Shown: positions 25,786 through 34,064 of the stretch, piece by piece | How the letters are laid out: the number at the start of each line of letters is the position of its first letter | Numbering within the stretch: position 1 is the stretch's first letter | DNA from: Acetobacterium woodii DSM 1030 | GTDB taxonomy: Bacteria; Bacillota; Clostridia; Eubacteriales; Eubacteriaceae | Reading direction: 5' to 3' | Length of the DNA: 64,000 nt | NCBI RefSeq assembly: GCF_000247605.1 | Contig: NC_016894.1 | Coordinates: forward strand, 434,001 to 498,000 | Made by a program: the position numbers and the translations under genes | The notes under the pieces: generated by a model | What the model was told of the DNA's origin: nothing | The model's input: only the letters and a program-made list of their open reading frames with translations | Database searches by the model: none

Positions 25786-26601
25786 ATGATACGATATATC
25801 TTGATAGCAGCAGTGATATTTGTTATTTATATTTTAATGCTTCGGCCGGGAAGAATGCCGAAGGAAGTCGATGATCGACTGTGGATGAGTTATTATGCCC
25901 ATCGCGGATTGCATCAAAAGGACAAATCAATACCCGAAAATTCGATGGCAGCTTTTAAAAAAGCAGTGACGGCCGGTTATGGAATCGAGATGGATTTGAA
26001 TCTTACTGCCGATGGGAAGATTATTGTTTTTCATGATGATAATCTGTTGCGCTTGTGCGGCGTGGATAAATTGATAACCGATTGTACTTACGACGAATTA
26101 TTGGCATATAACCTTGAAAATACGGCTGAGAAAATTCCTCTGTTTGAGGATGTTTTGAAAATGGTGGATGGTAAAGTCCCTCTCATCGTTGAACTGAAAA
26201 ACACTAAAAATCTCAATGAACTGTGTTCAATGACCGCCAGATATCTTGATAATTATGAAGGGCTTTATTGTGTTGAATCGTTCCATCCTTTAATTGTTCG
26301 ATGGTTTTATAAAAATCGGCCCGATGTAGTAAGGGGACAACTTTCAGTTGGACGCAAAAGCCTTAAGGGGTTAGACGTAAAATTTTGGCAGTGGTTATTG
26401 ATTATTTCATTTGCGACCAATTTTTTAGCACGACCTCATTTTATGGCCTTTTGCCATGACGATGCGCGACGAAAACTGGGACTCAGTTTGTTTCATCTCT
26501 TGACTGGTCGATTAGTTGGTTGGACCGTTCAAGATACTGACGACATTGAATATTGTAAGAAAAAATTCGATGCCATTATTTTTGAGTATTTTGAGCCATG
26601 A
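25786..26601 (+). CDS. Membrane-anchored glycerophosphodiester phosphodiesterase, copy 2
   Basis: A 271-residue paralog of the preceding gene, with the same N-terminal helix, the same AHRGLHQKDKSIPENS stretch and the same metal-site residues (MDLNLTADGKIIVFHDD). The two diverge most in the last third, suggesting tandem duplication followed by drift, perhaps towards different head groups. The ribosome-binding site is weak (GGAATGGTGATAAAAC before ATG 25786). A terminator follows at 26656. Confidence 0.86.
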   Translation: MIRYILIAAVIFVIYILMLRPGRMPKEVDDRLWMSYYAHRGLHQKDKSIPENSMAAFKKAVTAGYGIEMDLNLTADGKIIVFHDDNLLRLCGVDKLITDCTYDELLAYNLENTAEKIPLFEDVLKMVDGKVPLIVELKNTKNLNELCSMTARYLDNYEGLYCVESFHPLIVRWFYKNRPDVVRGQLSVGRKSLKGLDVKFWQWLLIISFATNFLARPHFMAFCHDDARRKLGLSLFHLLTGRLVGWTVQDTDDIEYCKKKFDAIIFEYFEP

Positions 26602-26655
26602 GTTTGCTAGGGGAAACGTGATCAACAGAATTATAATGGAAATATAGATAAAAAT

Positions 26656-26699
26656 AAAGGTTTTATAAGCATTTTGCTTATCAAGAAACCTTTTTTTTA
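26656..26699 (+). terminator. Intrinsic terminator
   Basis: AAAGGTTT pairs with AAACCTTT around an inner TAAGCA/TGCTTA stem, followed by a run of eight T. Confidence 0.8.
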
Positions 26700-26833
26700 T
26701 TGAAAAGAGTTTGAATGTACAACGGATAATCGGAAAATTATTTAAAGCAGATTGGTTAAGGAGCATCCATTGACAGGGTCTGAATTTAACCATATAATTC
26801 AATCATAAAAGCAAATTAATTGGGAGGTACCAA

Positions 26834-27289
26834 ATGGCAATCCGTCAACTCCGACAGGATGAGGATGCAATCCTCAGAAAAAAATGTAAAGAAGTAACCG
26901 AGATCGATGAAAAAATATTAATGATTCTTGATGATATGTTAGAAACACTGCACAGTATTCCCAACAGTGCTGCGATTGCTGCGAATCAGGTGGGTATCCT
27001 AAAAAGATTGGTGGTTATTGATATGGGCGAAGGGATCATTAAATTGGTAAACCCCGTTATTATCGAAGCTGAAGGTCAACAAGATTGCACTGAAGGGTGT
27101 CTCAGTTTTCCGGGAAAGTTCGGAACAACAATCCGGCCCCAAAAAGTAACCGTCAAAGCGCTTAATGAAAATGGTGAGGAAATTATTATTACTGGAGAAG
27201 GTGATTTAGCAAAATGTTTTTGTCATGAATTGGATCATCTCGACGGGGAAGTATTTATTGATAAAGTCATTGAATTTCTGGACGTTTAG
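26834..27289 (+). CDS. def: Peptide deformylase
   Basis: A 151-residue deformylase that removes the formyl group from new proteins. All three family motifs are present: AIAANQVG (motif 1, with I for the usual GL), EGCLSFPG (motif 2, metal-binding Cys) and CHELDHLDG (motif 3, HExxH). Length is typical of the short type. ATG 26834 follows GGGAGG. It is not next to fmt or priA, so it may be one of several deformylases in the genome. Confidence 0.92.
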   Translation: MAIRQLRQDEDAILRKKCKEVTEIDEKILMILDDMLETLHSIPNSAAIAANQVGILKRLVVIDMGEGIIKLVNPVIIEAEGQQDCTEGCLSFPGKFGTTIRPQKVTVKALNENGEEIIITGEGDLAKCFCHELDHLDGEVFIDKVIEFLDV

Positions 27290-27331
27290 AGGATGTTTTT
27301 TTGGAAGGGCTTGATATAAAAGGATCAGCAC

Positions 27332-28243
27332 ATGAAAATTGATCGGCTCATCGGAATATTAACCATTCTTTTACAGCAAAAAAAAGTGACAGCTCCTTAT
27401 CTGGCGGAGATGTTTGAAGTCTCCCGCCGAACCATTAATCGCGATATTGAAGACATCTGTAAAGCGGGAATTCCGCTGACAACAACGCAGGGTACAAACG
27501 GTGGCATTGCAATTATGGACGGGTATACGATCGATAAAACGCTGTTGTCATCGGCCGAGCTTCAATCGATTTTGGCGGGACTTAAAAGTCTCGACAGTGT
27601 TTCTGGAACCAACCGGTATCGGCAATTAATGGACAAACTGGCGGTTAGCCAAACAACAACATCAGCCGATAACCATCTTGTTATTGATTTATCTTCACAT
27701 TATAAAACTTCTCTGGCACCAAAATTTGAAGTGATTAAAGCGGCGATTGATCAGAACCGATTGATCAGCTTTGATTATTATGCTCCTAATGGTGAAAGTA
27801 ATCGACGCATTGAGCCGTATTTAATTGTTTATCAATGGTCATCCTGGTATATCTGGGGATATTGTTTGAAGCGTTCTGATTTTAGGCATTTTAAACTTAA
27901 TCGGCTCTGGCATTTGCAAGTGTTGGACGAAACCTATAAACCGCGTGATTTACCGGAATACAATAGCCAAGAGCAGTTAGTTATGCCTTCATCGATCTAT
28001 CTGGTGGCTGAATTTGAACCCGCCATGAAATGGCGACTGATTGACGAATATGGAATTGATTGTTTTAAAATCACCAAGGAGGGAAAACTTCGTTTTGAAT
28101 TTTATTTTTCCAGCCAAGAAAATCTTTTTAGTTGGATTCTTAGTTTTGGCGCTGGGGTTGAAATCATCGAGCCCAAAGAATTACGAAAAGAATTATTAAC
28201 GGTGGTCGAAAAAATCAGCGAAAAATATGTAAAAGCCAAATGA
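27332..28243 (+). CDS. WYL-domain transcriptional regulator (YafY type)
   Basis: A 303-residue regulator with an N-terminal HTH_11 domain (VTAPYLAEMFEVSRRTINRD) and a central WYL domain (ISFDYYAPNGESNRRIEPY, then WYIWGYCLKRSDFRHFKLNR), ending in a WCX-type C-terminal extension. WYL domains bind small ligands or nucleic acids and control stress, repair or metabolic genes. It follows def by 42 bases and may be co-transcribed with it and with the VOC gene downstream. Confidence 0.87.
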   Translation: MKIDRLIGILTILLQQKKVTAPYLAEMFEVSRRTINRDIEDICKAGIPLTTTQGTNGGIAIMDGYTIDKTLLSSAELQSILAGLKSLDSVSGTNRYRQLMDKLAVSQTTTSADNHLVIDLSSHYKTSLAPKFEVIKAAIDQNRLISFDYYAPNGESNRRIEPYLIVYQWSSWYIWGYCLKRSDFRHFKLNRLWHLQVLDETYKPRDLPEYNSQEQLVMPSSIYLVAEFEPAMKWRLIDEYGIDCFKITKEGKLRFEFYFSSQENLFSWILSFGAGVEIIEPKELRKELLTVVEKISEKYVKAK

Positions 28244-28316
28244 CTGTTTTGGAAACATGACATACAGGTGTCGTGTTTTGTGCGCTACAATAAATCAAAA
28301 ACGAGGAGGAAAAGAA

Positions 28317-28781
28317 ATGAAGTTTGAAGCACCGATGTTGGTGGTGGATGATATTAATCGTTCACGGGCTTTTTATTGTGATGTTTTTGGTTTGGAAGTA
28401 GTGATGGATTTTGGCGAAAATATTACCTTTAACGCGGGGTTTTCGTTACAAGACAAAGCCCTGTGGGCGACGTTTATTGATGCGGCCGAAAAGGATATCG
28501 TTTATCGTGGCAATGATATGGAATTATACTTCGAAGAAGAACGGTTGGATGATTTTTTGGAACATTTAAAAAATTTTGATGGCATTGAATTTTTACATGG
28601 CGTAAAAGAATATGCCTGGGGTCAGCGGGTTATTCGTTTTTATGATCCCGATGATCATATTATCGAAGTTGGTGAAAGTATGGCGGTAGTTTGCCGGCGC
28701 TTTCATGCTCAAGGCATGACATTAGATGAAATAGCCGCGAGAACGATGTTTCCGGCTGAAGTTGTTCAGACTTTTCTATAA
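28317..28781 (+). CDS. VOC-superfamily (glyoxalase-like) protein
   Basis: A 154-residue protein with a vicinal oxygen chelate fold: two beta-alpha-beta units beginning APMLVVDDINRSRAFYCDVFG, with IRFYDPDDHIIEVGE near the end carrying the family's metal-ligand Glu position. A ~25-residue helical tail (LDEIAARTMFPAEVVQTF) looks like a small recognition helix. Start ATG 28317 is chosen because GAGGAGG lies just before it. It could be a glyoxalase, a dioxygenase-like lyase or a drug-binding protein. Confidence 0.78.
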   Translation: MKFEAPMLVVDDINRSRAFYCDVFGLEVVMDFGENITFNAGFSLQDKALWATFIDAAEKDIVYRGNDMELYFEEERLDDFLEHLKNFDGIEFLHGVKEYAWGQRVIRFYDPDDHIIEVGESMAVVCRRFHAQGMTLDEIAARTMFPAEVVQTFL

Positions 28782-28830
28782 AATAAGACTGAATTTAATT
28801 AACGAAAAAGAATTCCTTTAAATAAAATTT

Positions 28831-29009
28831 GAGGTGGTTGGAAGACTACCGTACCGAGCACTGATTAATCCGTTGCTTGCTGTGGGATCGGACAGGCTAC
28901 GCCGTGTTCGCCCCAATGCAAACAACCAGATTAGGCAGTGTCGGTACTGCGTTAGTGCTCCTTTAGAAGCTGAGAATCTCTTCAAACAAAAATTTGGAGG
29001 GATTTTTTT
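28831..29009 (+). ncRNA. Structured RNA candidate, rod-like with intrinsic terminator
   Basis: The stretch folds into a long rod. GTACCGA (28851-28857) pairs with TCGGTAC (28941-28947), CACTG with CAGTG, TAATC with GATTA, GTTG-TTGC with GCAA-CAAC, and CGGACAGGC/GCC-TGTTCG closes the tip. Downstream, AATCTCTTCAAA/TTTGGAGGGATT plus T7 (28975-29009) is a terminator. TTTGAGG (28828-28834) can alternatively pair with CTTCAAA, giving a closing stem, internal bulge and rod like 6S RNA, but I cannot prove identity. The region is GC-richer than its surroundings and has no credible ORF. Confidence 0.6.
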
Positions 29010-29064
29010 CGTTTTTTTAATGTTATAATAAAAAAATGTTAAAATTGTAAAGATGAGGATATAT

Positions 29065-29616
29065 ATGAACACAGAGATTATCATTAGAATGGCAAAAAAA
29101 TCCGACGCGGCGGAATTATTAAATATTTATGCCCCTTATGTCAGAGATACCGCGATCACCTTTGAATATGCGGTACCGACGATTAACGAATTTAGTGATC
29201 GGATGCAGAAAACTTTAAGTAAATACCCATATTTAGTGGCCGTCCAAAATGAGGAAATTATTGGTTATGCTTACGCATCAACCTTTAAAGAGCGGGCCGC
29301 CTATGACTGGGCGGTAGAAACGACAATTTATGTCAAACAGGAGATCCGAAAAAGCGGAGTTGGAAAAAAACTTTATCAGGCCTTAGAAGAAGTTTTAAAA
29401 CAACAGCATGTTTGTAATCTGTATGCCTGTATTGCCTATCCCAATCCTCCAAGCATCGCTTTTCATGAACGTCTGGGTTATCAAACCATCGGTCATTTTT
29501 CAAAATGCGGTTATAAATTTGAAACCTGGTATGACATGATCTGGATGGAAAAAATGATTGCCGAACATGTTATTAATCCGAAACCATTTATTCCCGTCAC
29601 GGCATTAGATGATTAA
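29065..29616 (+). CDS. GNAT acetyltransferase, phosphinothricin-acetyltransferase-like
   Basis: A 183-residue N-acetyltransferase. The N terminus (IIIRMAKKSDAAELLNIYAPYV) and the FEYAVPTINEF stretch are characteristic of the PAT/YncA branch. The acetyl-CoA loop is lightly modified (IRKSGVGKKLYQAL), and the ANPSIAFHE-type motif appears as PNPPSIAFHERLGY. Substrates in this branch include phosphinothricin and methionine sulfoximine or sulfone. ATG 29065 is preferred over ATG 29053, which sits within the ribosome-binding site GATGAGGAT. Confidence 0.85.
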   Translation: MNTEIIIRMAKKSDAAELLNIYAPYVRDTAITFEYAVPTINEFSDRMQKTLSKYPYLVAVQNEEIIGYAYASTFKERAAYDWAVETTIYVKQEIRKSGVGKKLYQALEEVLKQQHVCNLYACIAYPNPPSIAFHERLGYQTIGHFSKCGYKFETWYDMIWMEKMIAEHVINPKPFIPVTALDD

Positions 29617-29701
29617 ACAGCCGATTAATTTAGAACGTAAAGCTCACGGTACTTGATGACAATAACACTTAAAAGGCTCAAATATTAAAGGAGAAAAATA
29701 G

Positions 29702-30256
29702 ATGGTATATGTTGCTTTGCTCCGGGGGATCAATGTTGGGGGAAAAAATAAAATCGCGATGAAACAATTAAAAGAAACGTTTCATCGGTTGGGACTGGAA
29801 TCGGTAGTAACCTATATTAATTCCGGAAATGTGATTTTTTTCGATGAGCAGCATTCCAAAGAAGTACTGGAAAACAAACTGCGGCAGGAAATTTGTAAAG
29901 AATATGATCTGGATATCCCGGTTCTGATCCGCAGTCTGGTTGATTTTGAGGATTTAATGCAAATCCTTCCAGAAGACTGGAAAAATGATGAAATGATGAA
30001 ATGTGATGTGCTGTTTTTGGAAACCGGATTAAAGGCCGGATTGGTCATGACGAAATTGACTGTTAAACCGGACATTGATAACGCCCTTCAAGGTGACGAT
30101 GTAATTATTTGGTCGGTACAAAGAAAAAATGTAACGAGAAGCAGCTTGACCAAAATTGTCGGGACGGAGCTTTATAAAAAAATGACGGTTCGCAATGTGA
30201 ATACGGCCCGAAAGCTTTATGAACTGATGAAAAATATCGAAAAATTGGCAATGTAA
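29702..30256 (+). CDS. DUF1697 family protein
   Basis: A 184-residue protein with the DUF1697 opening (VALLRGINVGGKNKIAMKQL) and the TYINSGNVIFF motif, and the usual C-terminal SLTKIVGT..YKKMTVRNVNT. The family is widespread, small and of unknown biochemical role, with a ferredoxin-like fold. ATG 29702 follows AAAGGAGAA. It appears monocistronic and precedes the RiPP operon by about 200 bases. Confidence 0.85.
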   Translation: MVYVALLRGINVGGKNKIAMKQLKETFHRLGLESVVTYINSGNVIFFDEQHSKEVLENKLRQEICKEYDLDIPVLIRSLVDFEDLMQILPEDWKNDEMMKCDVLFLETGLKAGLVMTKLTVKPDIDNALQGDDVIIWSVQRKNVTRSSLTKIVGTELYKKMTVRNVNTARKLYELMKNIEKLAM

Positions 30257-30372
30257 AAGGTGATTGAAAAAGTACGAATAAAAGGGGTGTAAGCGTGGTT
30301 CAAAGTTGGAACAATAAATGATAAATAACTGCCATGTTTTGCTAAAATACATTATTTTTAACAAGAAAGCAA

Positions 30373-30401
30373 TAGACAACATATATAAAGCAATATACAC
30401 T
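30373..30401 (+). promoter_or_regulatory. Putative promoter of the RiPP operon
   Basis: TAGACA (30373-30378), 17-base spacer, TACACT (30396-30401), about 60 bases before the first radical SAM gene. Both hexamers are one or two mismatches off consensus, and no operator is evident. Confidence 0.5.
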
Positions 30402-30459
30402 AAATAATAAAATCTTGATGATTGATAGCTCGAATATGAATACAATTTGGAGGCACATA

Positions 30460-33400
30460 GTGAAAACGATAAACTTAAAACTGATGCTTATTCATCGCGG
30501 CACCCGGACCCACTCAATCACGCAAATTGAACCCATTGGTCATATGTCATTAGCGGAAATGATGGCCAGCAAAGGGATTGATGTCGCAGTCTTTTCGGGA
30601 GAACTCTTAAGAGGGCTGGAATTTCTTGAAAAAACAGGTTGTGATCACAATACAGTGGTGGGTTTATACTGTGATTATGAAAATCAGTCGGCGGTTGAAA
30701 GTTTTACGAAGGAAATAAAAAGACGTTATGGCGCGATTGTTTTTGTTGGCGGTCCTCAAACCGTGGGTTTAGGGGAAGCATTTTTGCGAGCCAGTCAGGC
30801 CGATGGAATGATGCGTGGGGAAGGAGAGCTTTCGCTATATGAAGCAATCCATGCTATCCAAGATGAAGACGAAGCAAGATGGGAGACGATTGCCGGGATG
30901 TGTTCATTTCGAGAAGATGGCAGCTATTACGACAATGGCATCTATCCGGCGATTGAAAATCTTGATCAATTACCGATTATCACCGGCAAAATTAAATCGG
31001 CTCAACATCAGGGGATTAATCACATGGCAGTGATGTCAGGACGAGGGTGTCCTTTTCACTGTTCTTTTTGTTATGAAGGAGCAAACAGCAAAAATGTTCG
31101 GCGGCGGAGTGTCGAAAATGTAATGAAGGAAATCCGTTGTCGCTTAAAACAAAACCCCAAGGTTAAATATATTTTTTTTGGTGATGATACCTTCACTTTG
31201 GATAAGGAACGGGTACGAACTTTTTGCGAACAACTTAAAGAATTACGAAAAGAACACGATTTTGTCTGGTTTGCCGATGCCCATGTGAATATTGTCATCA
31301 AATATCCGGAAATCGTTAAAATGATGGTTGATGCCGGTTTGGTGCGGATGCAAATTGGCATTGAAAGCTGCAACCAGCACATCATTGATATTTATAATAA
31401 AAAAATCAAACGGGAAGGTCTTTTTGAAGTTATTGAGATCTGTAAAGAAGCTGGATTACCTCAGTTGGTTGGTAATATCATCATTGGTGGGGCATTGGAG
31501 ACCCGCGAAACGCTGGACTATACATTTAGTACGGTCAATGAAATGATTAAAGCCGGCCGCGGGATGGTGGAGGTGGTTAGCACCTTTTATATGCCTTTTC
31601 CGGAAACCGCGATGTCAAAAGATCCCCAAGCATTTGGTATTTTTGTGAAAGATGAGGCGGCCTTGACATCGGTGGGCGATTTTCCGGTGATTGAAACCAA
31701 AACCCTGAGCATTGAGGAAATCTGCGCCGCCCGAAATGAGTTTTTCGAAGAAAATGTTAAATTGATGCGAAAAATGCTCAGTGACGGAGAGATTCCTGAT
31801 GCGGCGATCATGGAAAGTTATACCCTTAGTGAAAAATACGGCCTCAGCGGTATGTGGCAGGGACTGGCCTATGCCCGTTATCCTTATTTTGATGCCCAGT
31901 ACAAGGCTCGAATTAGAGGCGATAAGTTGATCAACGATTATGATCCCGAATCCGTTTTTGAGGCCCATCCCCAGCGGATCGCCTTATTATCGCTAACCCC
32001 AGAATTGGCGGAAGAAATTCCGATTCTAAACGGATTTGTTTATTCACCTTTTGAATTTGAGGTATTAACCTATGCTTCCGGAAAACTGACGATGAATGAA
32101 ATGGCAACATTACTTTATCAAAAACATCAACAGCATTTTGAAAGTTTAGCGGAATTTAAAAAACATCTGCTGGAAACCATTAAAAAATTGGAAGCTGTTG
32201 GCATGTGTGTGTTGTCAGGCTCTTTAAAAGCCAATGAAGCAGATAAAGAATGGTTGAAACAGGAGAAAACGTTGGAAAATTTAGTAAAGAACAAGGTCAT
32301 CCTTTTTAAGTTATCGACCATCGGAATGGAAATTGCCGGTTTCAGCAGAAATGGTGCTTTTTTAGGAATTTATGGACTGGCAAGTTATCTTGATTCAAAG
32401 GGCTATGATGCGATTGTATGCGAATGTCGGCCTGACCAGGCAATGGATTTTTTGAAAAAATTTAATCCAGAAGAAATTTGTGGGATTGGCTTTTCCATTG
32501 ACTTTGAAAATAAACATGTGGCTAAAAAGGTCAGTGCGGCGATGACGGAAACCACCGGTATTCCGGTCCTTATCGGGGGGCCGGAAGCGATTTCGCTGGA
32601 TGAGGCATATCTGAGAGCGTCAAAGGCCTGCGCCATTGTTCGCGGGGAAGGCGAATTGGCAATGGTAGCGGTTCTGGAGGCCTTAAAAGAAAATAAAAAT
32701 CTGGATGATATTCCGGGGATTTTCTATATCAATGATAAAGGTGATTGTATCGATCGGGGCGAAGGCCCGGTGATTGAAAACCTTGATGAGCTGCCTTTTC
32801 CGGCTTATGATAAAAGTATAACCCCGATTGATTTTACCAGCCTTTATTTGATGAGCAGCCGGGGTTGCCCTTATCACTGCGTTTTTTGTCATGAAGGGGC
32901 CCTTAAACGGCCAATGCGGCAGCGAAGTGTAGCCAATATTATAGCTGAAATGAAATACTTTTTACTGAAATATCCGGAACTCAATTATTTTAAATTTTGT
33001 GACGATACGCTGGTCACTAATGCTAAATGGTTGGACGATTTTTGCCGGGAAGCAAAAGCGTTGCAGGCGGTTAAACCCTTTCAATTTTATTGTGAAGCCG
33101 ATGTGGTGTCTTTAAGCCGCCGACCGGAAGTATTAAAAGAGATGGTCGCAGCAGGGCTTAACCGGCTGCAAATCGGTATTGAATCGGTCGACCCGGAGAT
33201 GTTAAAGGTATACCGGAAGAATATTTCACCGGAAATGGTGGAAATCGTCGTTAAAGCTGCTTATGAGGCTGGCGTTCAACAGGTCTTTGGAGCACTGCTG
33301 GTGGGTGGTCCTTTTGAAAATCGCGAACATATTGAGAAAAATAAAGCCTTTGGTGCTAAGCTGTTGCGGCTCGGCCCGGGAATGATGGAAATTGCTCCGA

Positions 33401-34050
33401 GTATTGTGATGCCGTATCCAATGACGGATATCGGCTTGCATCCGGAAAAATATGGCTTAACGATTTATGATGAACAAGGCCTCGGTTCGATTTCGGATTA
33501 TCCGATTATGGATAGTGAAACCATGGATCGTCGGGAAATTATGGGCGCTTATCAGGAATATCTGCAGAGTTTTGTGGATGAGGTCAAAATCATGTTAAAC
33601 GCTGGTGAATTAAGCCATGAAGATATTTTGAGATGTTATAAAACCGCAATGGCGGTTAATGGTCCTAAATATTGGATTAATATCATTTCTCATCACAAAC
33701 CAACGTTGACTGCTTATTATACCATGTTGGCCAGAGCATCGGCCAGCCGTGTGATTGATGTAAAACCGGAGCAATTGCCTGACTGGCGTCCGCAGCGGAT
33801 GATTGAAATGTGGCGCGATGTCGATTTTTCTCAGGGCTTTCCGCTGTTATGGGGAGAAGCTTTGTCACCCTTTGAATATGAAATTATGAAATACAGCACC
33901 GGCAAAAGCACCATCGCGACGATTGCCGAGATACTTTATGAACGTTTTGGCAAACCATTTGGCGAAAGTCCTGACGAATTAATGGCACGGATCATTGAGA
34001 CGCTGAAAATTTTTGATAAAAAATATTGGCTTCTTGTGGTTCCATTCTAG
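30460..34050 (+). CDS. Tandem-fused double B12-binding radical SAM RiPP maturase
   Basis: A 1196-residue protein made of two full-length homologous units. Each has an N-terminal B12-binding Rossmann domain (GGPQTVGL and GGPEAISL loops, RGEGEL), a radical SAM domain with CxxxCxxC at Cys197/201/204 (GRGCPFHCSFCYEG) and Cys803/807/810 (SRGCPYHCVFCHEG), and a C-terminal PqqD-like winged-helix stretch (FEFEVLTYASGKLTMNEMA; FEYEIMKYSTGKSTIATIA). No DxHxxG cobalamin motif is visible, as in many enzymes of this class. The likely role is radical methylation or another C-H reaction on the precursor at 35809. Start GTG 30460 follows TGGAGG. Confidence 0.82.
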   Translation: MKTINLKLMLIHRGTRTHSITQIEPIGHMSLAEMMASKGIDVAVFSGELLRGLEFLEKTGCDHNTVVGLYCDYENQSAVESFTKEIKRRYGAIVFVGGPQTVGLGEAFLRASQADGMMRGEGELSLYEAIHAIQDEDEARWETIAGMCSFREDGSYYDNGIYPAIENLDQLPIITGKIKSAQHQGINHMAVMSGRGCPFHCSFCYEGANSKNVRRRSVENVMKEIRCRLKQNPKVKYIFFGDDTFTLDKERVRTFCEQLKELRKEHDFVWFADAHVNIVIKYPEIVKMMVDAGLVRMQIGIESCNQHIIDIYNKKIKREGLFEVIEICKEAGLPQLVGNIIIGGALETRETLDYTFSTVNEMIKAGRGMVEVVSTFYMPFPETAMSKDPQAFGIFVKDEAALTSVGDFPVIETKTLSIEEICAARNEFFEENVKLMRKMLSDGEIPDAAIMESYTLSEKYGLSGMWQGLAYARYPYFDAQYKARIRGDKLINDYDPESVFEAHPQRIALLSLTPELAEEIPILNGFVYSPFEFEVLTYASGKLTMNEMATLLYQKHQQHFESLAEFKKHLLETIKKLEAVGMCVLSGSLKANEADKEWLKQEKTLENLVKNKVILFKLSTIGMEIAGFSRNGAFLGIYGLASYLDSKGYDAIVCECRPDQAMDFLKKFNPEEICGIGFSIDFENKHVAKKVSAAMTETTGIPVLIGGPEAISLDEAYLRASKACAIVRGEGELAMVAVLEALKENKNLDDIPGIFYINDKGDCIDRGEGPVIENLDELPFPAYDKSITPIDFTSLYLMSSRGCPYHCVFCHEGALKRPMRQRSVANIIAEMKYFLLKYPELNYFKFCDDTLVTNAKWLDDFCREAKALQAVKPFQFYCEADVVSLSRRPEVLKEMVAAGLNRLQIGIESVDPEMLKVYRKNISPEMVEIVVKAAYEAGVQQVFGALLVGGPFENREHIEKNKAFGAKLLRLGPGMMEIAPSIVMPYPMTDIGLHPEKYGLTIYDEQGLGSISDYPIMDSETMDRREIMGAYQEYLQSFVDEVKIMLNAGELSHEDILRCYKTAMAVNGPKYWINIISHHKPTLTAYYTMLARASASRVIDVKPEQLPDWRPQRMIEMWRDVDFSQGFPLLWGEALSPFEYEIMKYSTGKSTIATIAEILYERFGKPFGESPDELMARIIETLKIFDKKYWLLVVPF

Positions 34051-34064
34051 AAAAGGGTAATAAA

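Noticed and set aside
28818-29084. 88-codon minus-strand ORF
   Set aside because: It runs over the structured RNA and its terminator, and is low-complexity in meaning; no ribosome-binding site or family match.
29625-29655. TAAAGCTCACGG match to the MITE arm
   Set aside because: Twelve bases only, without termini or flanking repeats.
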